Below are positions 49,101 through 61,100 of a DNA stretch of 64,000 nt, in pieces. Position numbers and translations under genes: made by a program. The stretch is from NCBI RefSeq assembly GCF_037975245.1, contig NC_092562.1, positions 24,169,554-24,233,553 on the forward strand. Reading direction: 5' to 3'. This DNA is from Apostichopus japonicus. Its lineage: Eukaryota > Echinodermata > Holothuroidea > Aspidochirotida > Stichopodidae. The first letter of the stretch is position 1. Each line of letters begins with the position of its first letter. The notes under the pieces are model-generated. The model worked only from the letters and a program-made list of their open reading frames with translations. It ran no database searches and had not been told where the DNA came from.

Positions 49101-52100
49101 AGAGACTTGGCACTCTATAGCTATCCATAAAGGCTAAGATTAAAAGGACAAGCTCTGAGACAACTCTATAGTGACCAACAGTAAACAATATGTTCAAGAT
49201 ACAAAATACAAATACGTATACGCTCTTTACACTGCGAGCAGTATAATACTCAAATACAGGTACAATAATCATCTCTCAATACAACTGAACTGTCAATAAT
49301 CACAGTATAAAAGTACGCAATACTACTAGCAACCATGTGCTTAACGATACACAACCACTGATCTACACAGTGTACACAACACACGCTATAAACCCATAGG
49401 ACCAAGGTCCAAAACACAACCTATCATGTACTCTACACAGTGAAGTACAACCTAGCCAGAGGGCAACAATTACAACTACGATTCAATTAAATAACAATAA
49501 GGGTACGTACGGCATTTAAATAATAACAATATGTATGACTCAATCCCATACTATACTGGGGTCAGCTCGCTCGCGGATAACAAGACGTAGGAGACTCTTC
49601 GCTCACGGTACAGGAAGCTCGCGGACATCGAGACTCATCAACGCTAACTCTAGCCAGTTCGCTATAGAGGTTGGTATGATCCGCCATCTTGGAAACCAAT
49701 GGCTTCGAGCCAGAAGCCGAACCATTCAAAAACCTGAGGCATCCTGCCTCTGAAAAGGGTGACATCTCCTCACGGACTCCAGATGAATAAAGATAATGAA
49801 TAACTCTGGGCTATTGACGACCCGAGATTAAGTAAAATTAACAAATTATGAAAGGGATAACGAGGCGATGCCCCGGAGCTCTGCAGGGACGATGCTGCCA
49901 TTAAAACGATGTATACAGAACTGAAGAAAACATGTGCAAACAACTAACGCTACAAACTGACTATTACGAACTATTACGTAAGACATGCAAATACTCAACG
50001 GGCGCACACTACAAAATTTCACTTTACTACACTTGGTTTATATGTTGGTCAGGGTCAGTAGGTGATTCCCTATTGTTTGGGGTGTGGCTATCCTGCATAT
50101 TACCTGAGTGGATAGGGCTAAAAGTAATAAATGTCAATATATATCTCTTCAACTGTACGTCCAATTTACAGTAGTTCATACTGTACATGGTAACCTGTAA
50201 CAACATAGTAAGTAGATGTTCTTTGCAACAACAAATTTACTTCATTAATATTTATGAGTGGCTCAGCTAGGGGCTTTAAATGGTCTAAAACAACTTGTAA
50301 ACATGATATCTCCACAAGCACAGGTTGAATCAATGTCATTCTTGGTATAGTAGGTATAGATGACATACAATGAATAGTTGTGCCATATTGTTTCTGGTTC
50401 CCATTTCTTGAATATTATTGAGTGGGCAGGGCCGACCATAAAATTCTCAAGATGATGTCAATTTCGCTGCAAATGTCCAATTTAGTTTATACTTGGTATG
50501 GTGATGTAACGCACATACCTTCCAACAACATAATAATACTATGTAAATATGTAGATATGTGTACATATTGTGTACATAATTGGACCTCATTATTATTCAT
50601 GAATGCATCGGTTTTTAAACTGTATGTCACTAAATAGACTTCATCAACATCAATACTGATTCCTGGTACCTTCCTTTGTATATGTTGCCGCAATGAAGCC
50701 AATAGATATAATCCCCGGTTGGTGTGCACGTGTAAGTTCATGAATATCCTTTTCCCCCATTGAATTGTTTAATGCATATGAGGAACTGGCCTACAGTAAT
50801 GTTCTGTCAATCCTTTACTGGACTATGTATGGATTATACGTAGTCCAGTCAACGTTACTTGAGCCTCGCAAACCTCACCTGTTAAGTATGGAGTCATCTC
50901 TCCAAAAATTCAAACTGATTAAGAAATGCAACCTGGAAAAATTATCGATAACAATCTGTGTTGTTTAACAGTTTTGTATCAAAAAATGAACTTTTGTTGC
51001 AGCCTATAAAGTCAAGCTTCTCAGTAGTCCAGCTATTAAATGTTTAACTTCAGGGCAGGAATATTCCATTGAAAAGTTATCTGAGATTTTATCCCTTGTT
51101 GGTAACATACAGTATATATTTCCAACAAGTTTTCATATGGAACTAAAAATATTATTTGAGCCTTCTTGCTTTGAATATTTGAGCTCTTGGACCCGATTTC
51201 TCAATTCCTTCTCACTTACTGATAAATAGGTATGGTGGAGTTTCTTATTGGTTTTTTAGATCAGTGTTGAGATCTAGATTAAAAGGTACCACTTGGACGT
51301 GGGACAAGGGGGGGGGGCAGCAGGGTGACACTGTTGTTTCCATGCAGCTTATTGATTTAAAAATGAAATATGATTAGTATGTCACGTCGACCTTCTTCTG
51401 TACAGTTCGTGGACGGAATGTTTTTGGACAAAACGGTGAATTCCGTTGTGACAGAGACGCAGCAGACGATGCTACCAGTTGTCAGGGTGCACAGATATGT
51501 TATCCAAATCCATTTGGCTGTGCTTGTCCGGCTGGCTACTTAGGCCTTGGGTGTATGACAGGTAAGATTCACTTTGCTTCCTTGCTTACCTGTCCACTCA
51601 CAAAACTGAGCACTCTCACTCTATCTTGCCAAAGGTGAAAGTTTGGTTGACATTTTGAGCATGTACTCTGTCAGCCATATTTTGACAATTTCACATCCAG
51701 TTCAAAATGACTCTCCCTTCTTCTTCCATCTTACACGCTAAGATGTAGCCTTGAAAATTATCTTCCCCAATCTTCAGTTCTGGAAACCATCAATGAGGAC
51801 AGCTCTGCTAAATGATTGCCAAGTTGTTATATAAAATAGGCCAAACTTTGAGATAAATGATAGGCCTACAGTACAGTACATGTGCATATTAAGCTCACAC
51901 ATATTAAAGTAATTGATCTATCTGAAGTTTATAAAGTGAATTCACTTGTTTGGATGAAAATCGATATCCTTTTTCCTTGTCATATGTTATTTTAATTTTT
52001 AATTGTTTTGGGGGCTTAGTCTTTTTTTCTTTTCTTTTTCTCCCTGTAGATCATTGAAGAATTAAATTTGCAATGCTGAAATCATTATCTACCCTATAGG

Positions 52101-55100
52101 ACCCTACTGTATCTCTTTGTTATTTATATGCATCAAATGCTAATTGTGATCTTACTGCTTGTGTTTTCTGATTGCCTTATTGGACAGGGTTGCTGCTCCA
52201 TTTTGATTGTTTTTTTTTTCTTTCCCTGAGATTTTCTGCAAAACTTCAGATTGATCAAATTAACAGACTTCAAATCACCTCAGTCTGTTCTTTCATTATT
52301 CTATGCATATGACCATATTTCAATATTTGCTCCTGCATGCAAAGAAGGTCTCAATGTTCAGACTGAAGTACCGAATGTATTGAAAGTGTTCATTGATTTT
52401 AGCCATAGCTTATGTTTTAAAGGCATTGAAGACTCGCCCCAAACCGCGTGCGGCCATCTGAAAAAGTTAAAGTTCTGTTGCTTGCAGGTGACGTTTTGTT
52501 TGTGTCGCTACAAAATGCAGACAGTAATGAAACATGATACCTTGTTATCTTTAGCTGGACCTGAGATGTCCATCGCTGTATCTTTTGTATCCTGTTCTGT
52601 GGGTTTTGACCGCAGCTGTATGTACTGACTGTACACTAATGTCTAATTACCAACGGTAGCAATTAAAGTGTGTGCGTATTTTCTGGGATCGATGGTTACA
52701 CCTCATTGAAACTAGGTCAAAGTACCGGCATAAGACGTTTCTTTTTGCGCGAGTCTTCAAACCCTTTAAGCTAAATACATAAGCACGCAGTACAAATGGA
52801 CATGGTAATTTAAGTACTAGTTATATTATTTTCATTGACAATCTCCTTGAAATAAATATGGTTCATTACTTTGCTGATTGTTCCTTTCTGTTATGGATTT
52901 TATCTACAGAATGCAGTGACGGCAAGTTTGGAGCTGATTGCAAACAGGACTGCCACTGTGCCGATGGCTCAGGTTGCGCCAGTGACACTGGTGTCTGCAG
53001 CAACGGCATATGTGCAGAGGGTTTCAAAGGTGTTAACTGTCAAGGTAATAAGGACTTATTTTCCACTTGACATGCTGTGACCTATGTTTGGATATGGTTC
53101 AAACTTTACATTTGTGGATCTGTGTAGATAACAATAAACCAACGTAAGAATGTAGTCTGCTCATATTGAGATATACATAGCTATATACCATAAGCAGAAA
53201 ATTGGATGACTGTGCATATTAAAGGAAAATAAAACACAAAACTTGTTAGTGTACTTTTCCATGACATCACACCTGTTTGCTTCAAGTTCACATTTGAGAG
53301 TACAAAAGATGTCGGCAATGTTGTTATCTCAAAAACAGTACAAAGGAACTGATTGCAATTCCACCAGGATGCAAATACTAGAATGTGTTTCTCTCTCATC
53401 TGTCAAAAATAAAATTTTCCTCTGGATTTTACTTTTCACCTAAAGAAATACATCTTATATTCTCCTGGTCACATTATGTTCTAAGCATAAGAAGTGCCTC
53501 TTTTAATTGTAGTATAAAATAATATCAATATCTGAGGTTGATTGGTCCTGTCAAAATTTGTTTATTTATGATCCAGGTATGGTGTCTGTAGAAATGTGGT
53601 AAATTGTCCTTGTGATTACACCTTGTGTTTCTGTTTTTTTCTGCTCTCAGTTAGAGATCCATGTGATGATGTTGGTACTTACGGTGAACTTTGCACTCTA
53701 CCCTGCTCCTGTTCTTCAGGCGAAAACTGTCAAGATGTGGAAGAGAATTGTGAGAGAGGTTGTGCGGAACCTTGGACTGGCCTAGCATGTGATAATAATA
53801 GTATGTCTTACGACTTATTTGATGGCATATCAGGATGTTGAAAACTACGATGTTATTTTTTCGAATGTAACTGTGCGCCACTCAGACCAAGCCATGTACT
53901 GTTCATGCATGATTGCATCATTGTTCTTCAGTCTAACTAAAATGTTATTTTTGGTTACAAAGTATTGTATCCCACAAACTGAATGATTATTGGGTTTTTT
54001 GGGGGTTTTTTTTTCTACATTTCCAAGCCTGCCACTGGTTTCCGGCTATGAGTTCAACATTCATGGTGTAATTGTGAAGAGAGAAAGAAAAGAAACTTTT
54101 TTGTTGGTTACTTTATTTTCACCGAATGATAGTGGTTGATTTGAATATTTGTTCGACACACAATATTCTAGCTTTAAGACAATATTTAGCGTTGGATCCG
54201 AGCCAGTGGCCAGACAAGGCAGAATTATTTCTATGATTGATCGATACAATCCAAAAGAGAAAAAAAATGTAGTAACTTTCGTTTTAACGATGTATTCTTG
54301 TGGGAGAAAGATGATGAAATTAAAATTACAATAGCAACAATAGATCTCAATTTGAATGCTCATGTTTTGCATATGTTGCAAAACTGTTGTTTGAACACAA
54401 AATATGTCCCAAAAGTAATGTTTTCATTATCATTTATTGCTTCCTGATCTGAAAACTTTTGTTGCCATTAGTATATTATCTTGCTTCTGATTTTTTTCTT
54501 CCCCTTTTTCCTGAATGTGTTGCAATAATTCTCAGGTATATTTAAAGGGTTTGGTTAAAGAAGTGAAGTTAGTGTGTAAATACACTAGTATCATTGGTTA
54601 GTGTGTAAATTACACCAGGATCATTGTTTAGTGTGTAAATTACACTAGGATCATTGTTTAGTGTGTAAATACATAAGGGTCATTGGTTAGTGTGTATATA
54701 CACTGGGATCATTGTTTAGTATGTAATTACACTAGGATCATCGGGTATTGTGTAAATGACACTAGGATCATGGTGAGTGTGTAAATACACTGGGATCTTT
54801 GGTTAGTGTGTAAATACATTAGGATAATTATATAGTGTGTATGTACACTAGAATCATTGTTTAAGTGTGTATATACACTGGGATCATCGGTTAGTGTGTA
54901 ATAACACTAGGATCATTGGTTAGTGTGTAAATACACTAGGATCATTTGTTAGTGTGTAAATACATTAGGATCATTGTTTAGTGTGTAAATACATAAGGGT
55001 CATTGGTTAGTGTGTATATACACTGGGATCATTGTTTAGTGTGTAATTACACTAGGATCATCGGGTATTGTGTAAATGACACTAGGATCATGGTGAGTGT

Positions 55101-58100
55101 GTAAATACACTGGGATCTTTGGTTAGTGTGTAAATACATTAGGATAATTATATAGTGTGTATGTACACTAGAATCATTGTTAAGTGTGTATATACACTGG
55201 GGTCATTGGTTAGTGTGTAAATACACTAGGATCATTCGTTAGTGTGTAAATACACTAGGATCATTGGTTAGTGTGTAAATTACACTAGGATCATTGGTTA
55301 GTGTGTAAATACACTAGGATCATTGGTTAGTGTGTAAATTACACTAGGATCATTGGTTAGTGTGTAAATACACTAGGATCATTGGTTAGTGTGTAATACA
55401 TGAGGATAATTGTATAGTGTGTATATATACACTAGTATCATTGAAAGGCTATAGTTTTGTCCTGAGAGTTCTCATTTTTAGTTATATGTTTTTCCATGTA
55501 CTTGGCTAAATACATAAATTGTCCATCACATGTGTGGTGGGCAGGTGATTCGTGTGTGGTGGGCATTGAGTCGTGTGTGCATGGTGGGCAGTGATTCATG
55601 TGTGCATGGTGGGCAGTGATTCATGCATGCATTGTGGACAGTGATTCAAGGCGCATAGCGAAGGGGGTGAAGGGGGCAACCGCCCCCCCCTTGAGCAAAT
55701 TTTGTTTTTATGATATCGCTAGTAATTTTGAAAAAGTAAATGCTTAGATGCAACTTACAAGGCCTGGGAAGTGCCATTTCCAGCAATCTGGGAGGCATTT
55801 TCGGCCAAAATTTTCTTGTATGCTTCGCGCCAACTCATGGTGGCGCTATGCTTAGATAGTTTCCAGTGCGGAATTTACGGCTCTTTTGGCCCACAGGTTC
55901 GCCCCTCCCTTGGCAAATTCCTCGCTACGCGCCTGAGTGATTCATGCATGCATGGTGGGCATGGATACATGCATATATATATTCTTTATATTTTATCTTT
56001 TCTTTGTTTCAACTACAGCTGGGCCAGGAAAGATTGAGCTTATAGACTTTGTGAAAGTTAATGAAGGTATTAGCACCACAATAACATGTACAGCAATCAG
56101 TAATCCTATACTGGATAGCCAAGACCTTATCCTCACTTTCGATGGTGCTGTTGTTCCTGATGGGCTATCGGTGGTTCCTAATGCCAGAGAATACAGGCTC
56201 ACAACCTCATGGGTGAAGGTTTTAACGGAACTTGTCACGATCGAATGCTCCATTGATGGTGTAGATGTTAAGCGAGAGCTCAGTATTGCTCCATATGGTA
56301 AGCCAGTGGTCAGTTTAATATATGAGTTGATTTCATGCATAATTCATTGACAGTTTTTATAATATCCATCTTGACTGAAACGAACATGAAAGAGACAAAA
56401 ATGAAACAAACAAGTCCAACCCAGCAAGAAGGGGGGGGGAGGAAAGCTGATAAGGGGTCACTGCGGGTTGTAGCAATTTCATGAGTCACAGTTGATAAAA
56501 GAGAACGGCACTTCCTTTTGCAGTGGTATGACCAAGTTGTGTCATATTGCTTTGCAACTGAATGCCCGAGATCTCTCTAGATCTGGTTACAGAATCAATG
56601 CTTTGCTAATTTTTTCCTGATCACTCTACTCCCAAAAGTAATTCAAATGCATTTAGGTTCCCCTGTAGCTTCGATCAATGTCACATATCGTCTTGCAGTC
56701 GTCCACATTGGTTGATTTCCAAATTGGAAGCAAATTTATTAGAAATGACCAGCCAGAAGTACATTGATAATGTAAACATTCTCGATGTTTAATTGCTGGA
56801 CTGCTTCATTCAGTTGACCTGATTTTGATAGAATTGAACCGTTTTGATATAATGTTTACATTGATATTTCATACTAGTTGTATTGGGTGTTATTCTTTGT
56901 TATCCATATATGAAGAGTGTCTGATGAAGAAACTAAATAATATAAAAGAAGATCACACACACCCTTTTCATCATGTTCAACAGATCCAGGCTACGATTAC
57001 AGGTGCCCCATTTTAAAACGTCCAGGTTCCGTAATTCTTTCTTACCTGAGGCGATACACTTGTTTAACTCGCGTGCAAAGCGATCTGGCCACAGTGTGTG
57101 ATCTGTCACTTGCAGCCCTCTGTGCTGCTTCTTTTACTGTTCTGGTTCTGCTTATTTAGTTTTATTCTCGTAGTTGCAAGCTTGTTTATTGTATGGTTTT
57201 GTTTGTATTCACTACTGTTTTATGTTTACTGTACACGTAATAATTTCCTTTTTTTGTTTTCTGAAATGGACAATAAAGTTTCTATCTATATCGTATAAAT
57301 ATAATATCATTTCCTGGACTCCATGAAGTTATGCATGGCCATACCTTTTCATGTCTCTCGTATACTCTCAGAGTTGCCATATTTTGCGTCGAATGAGGAC
57401 GTGTTACTGTCCTGGAACGTTACCCCGACGACCATAGAACTATTCTGGAGAGCATGGAATGAAGATATTGATCGTGGACACGGCCCAGTTGTGAATTACC
57501 GAATAAAACTTGGAGAAGATGGAATGGAGAATGAACTGTTGTCAAATTCAACACTTTCTTATCAGTTTGATGATCTTTTGCCCGATAATGATTACACAAT
57601 AATGATTGCTGTTGTCAGGGAAGGTTTAGGTGGAATGGGCAGATGGACAACCTTGCCAACCATTACCACAGCCTGTGGAGGTAATAAAATTTCCAATATC
57701 CTTTAGTCTGAATAATCTCAGAGGCAAAACCGAGGGTTTTGCAATATATGTGTTATTAATCGTTTGTTCAGAGATGACGCTAGATTCACTGTATGCATTC
57801 GTTAACTTCTGTTCATGCATGCCTGCTATATCCAGATTGGTACTCGTTGTGAAAAATACGAGTGAGAAATTTATAGCTTGTAAGATTTACTTAATATATT
57901 TCTTATGAAAAGTTAATAAACAGTCATTTAAAACTGAGCATATGATATTTTCATCATCTTCTCTACATCTCAGGTTGTGATGTGCTCCTGAATAAAGCTC
58001 TGAAATGGGCCATAAATAAATGGTGTTAATTATCCCTCTTTATCTCTCTTTGTTTTAGTGCCAGCGGCTCCCACATTGCACCTTTCATCAAGTACTTCAA

Positions 58101-61100
58101 GAGGTGCAACTCTTGCAGTGCAGGTTAGTTGACGATGTCTTTTTAATCGGTCACTTTATTTCTTCATACGTTCGTCTGGAATGATGTAATCCATACGTGA
58201 AAATGATTCTATATACTGAGTTTATAAATATAGTTTTACAACAAGAAATGGGACATAGAAATATTTTCCTGTTTGTATCAAACATGAAACTTTGTATTTT
58301 TATATCAAAACGCATGATGTGGCTTCTGACTGATATCTGTCCCCCATCTCCCCACCCCCCCAAAAATATAGTGGTCTGTCTCTCCCCACCCCCCCCCATA
58401 TATAGTGGTCACAGAAAGTGTTCACCATTAGTTTCATGTATACATTTATACTTGTACTCTTGATGTCAATCATTCAAATCCCATTGTATCATTATATAAT
58501 CTCGGAAGGTTGTTACCTCGGTAACGCTTGAAGACCCTACCACCTGTACAAGCAATTTAATTCATCATCCTTGAACACCAAATGTTGTTATTATTCCGTT
58601 GGTCTGGCAACTTTATTCCTAACATTCGCTCTTCCATAATCATCCCAGCGAAAACTAAATCTATTGGTCAAGATGTGCTGTTTGTGTTTGTATAGTACAT
58701 ACAGGTTTACCATTACCAGGTGGCTATAGGCGTAGCAGTTTGTAACAGTGGTGGTAAGGAGTCACTGCCTTGAGTCACCATGTCTCTGAAGCAAGGGCGG
58801 TGGAGATGGGGGAGGGGTAAACCTGGGGGAGGGGTCAAAGGGGGGAGTAACCCCCAAGGAGAATTTTCCTGGATTTTATAAAAAAAAAACCTTCGATGTA
58901 AAATGGTGCAATATTTATAGATTGTCTCCCAGTACTAGTTTTACAATCTTAGTATCTGTTTTACAGCCTGTGTAATGACATTATGAATTAGTATAAAATT
59001 ATCGCAGAGTAGTCAGTATTGCTGTAGGGGCATAGCCAACCAAATTACTGACCGAATTGAATAGAAAAGCTGACTCGACTTGACTTGAGTCAGTACTAAA
59101 AATGGCTGGTAATAATTAGTTGATTCAACCGTAAAAATGAAGTCACTCGTTTACAATTGGGTTCCTTTTTTTTGGGCTCCTCAAAGATAATTAAAAAAGT
59201 TATAGATATATAACAGTTCCACTCAACAAATATTCAGTCTAGCAACTTCAATGAAACTTGAGTGAACTGTTGATTGATAACTACTTTAGTGCTATTTTGA
59301 TTTACTTGAATTCAACCAAGTTTTCTCACGAGACAAAAACAACAACACTGCATCTCTGTTTTCAGTTTCCATCGGTGGAAGAGAGGAATTGCAGAACAGT
59401 GTCTGCTACCCTTCAACAGAGACTTGAGGGAGGAAACTGGGAAGTTGTTACCTCTGTAACGCTTGATGAAACGTCCATCCGCATCAGAGATTTGATTCCT
59501 TGCTCTTCATATCGCTACCGTGTTCAGATATCTAGCACTGGTGGTGAAGGAAACAGTGAAGCTGTGGATGTAGAAACTGAAGCTGAAGGTCTTGTTTTAT
59601 CTGTTATTATTATAGTTGTTGTTATAGTTTATGAACATTATTAACACCATTATTAACACAATTAAATAAGCTGGTTATGTTTTGCAACAGAACTTTGTCC
59701 ACCATCAAGATATGGAAGATACAAATTAATCTGTCGATTTTGTGCGTTAGTATCACAGGACATGTTTACAGAATTACGTTCATAAACACGTTACACTTTC
59801 AAAGTTACTTAATATAGACTTTTATCAATTTGATATTGCAGATGTATGGGACAGCCTCATTTGCATACAGTTCTCAGAGAAATCATCAAGTTAACATGGA
59901 TGAAAAAAACAATCTCTCTTTGTTTCATAATATTATTATTTATTGTTTTGGCCAATAAGGAGGGAAAAAAGTTATTAAAGAAATTTGCAATGTAGATAAT
60001 GGTTGCTATGGTAATGGTTGCTATGGTAATAGTTGCTATGGTAACAGTTGCTATGGTAATGGTTGCTATGGTACATGAAGTCAACTTTTTTATCTCTCTC
60101 TCAACTCTTTGACAAATTTCTTTTGCAATCTAACAGCTCTTGAAATGGTTCGGAATCTCCAAGCCTTCCCAGGAGAATCGCCGGCCACCCTCAGACTGAC
60201 TTGGGAGTCGCCGGATATGTCTGACAACCAATGTCCTCTGGATGGATACGTAGTGAGGTACGAACCGAGTCATTACATTACGTGCTCCTCGAGTGGATTA
60301 GACGGTACCGCCAGAGCAGACAGAACTCTGGCAGAAGAATACATTATCCAGGATCTCGAACATAATGCTCAATACTCGATCAGTGTTGTAGCAGTGGGAA
60401 TGTCTAACAGCACTGAGAAAACAATCGTGGGATATACGTCATTCTCAGGTGAGGAAATAATATTGTGACTCTCTGATAGGTTGTTCATATATTTTGCCAT
60501 AAGAACAATTTCAGTTTTGTATGTATTCTTAGGTTTTCCTACAAATGGAGCAAATATAAATAAAACTAAGTGTGAAGTGATCGCTTCATAAACAGTATAT
60601 GACTTATTACGTTGCAGCTGGCAATTAGTCATTTCTCAACATCCTCAACGATTGAAGCCATCGTGGCAGAAATGTTTGGAGAGGTTGATGATAAAGAAAC
60701 AAGATAAGAATACTTCCATTAAATAATGATATTTGCCTACTCAAACTAACAACTATCATTCTTAGGTGATTTATATAGTAGCATGGCATATTGATCAAAA
60801 TCAGCTTAAAAAGATATTTTAAAGGATGAAATTTTGGCACAAAATTATTTTGATATGTTATAGACTCATTCAAAATCACATGCTATCACATCAATCCAGG
60901 ATGTATTCTATACAACTTTTTTAGTTTCGGGAAATTATCCTTTAGAATATTAAAAGTGACTGGCCTACATTGTCTAATACCAATACCGTTAGCAACCTAG
61001 TCCCTCAGATGCAACACAAAAATCATTCTCTATGTATTGCCTGAAAGGCATTGAAAACTCGCCCCAAACAGCTAGCCGCCTTCTTTAAAAACTTAACTTT

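Noticed and set aside
52251-52628. 125-codon open frame sharing a C-terminal peptide with one at 61051-61254
   Set aside because: The shared part lies within two copies of the TTAA MITE, so the similarity is repeat-derived; no splice or start context supports a gene.
47950-53800. MEGF/Draper-type or SCARF scavenger receptor
   Set aside because: The EGF modules are followed by an Ig and four FN3 modules and preceded by Ig-like modules, an order specific to Tie receptors.
54569-55445. CRISPR array (regular repeats)
   Set aside because: The units are contiguous and vary throughout, without unique spacers, and the host is an animal.
60625-60879. Minus-strand 84-codon frame in intron 12
   Set aside because: No splice signals, start context or protein-like pattern; AT-rich chance frame.
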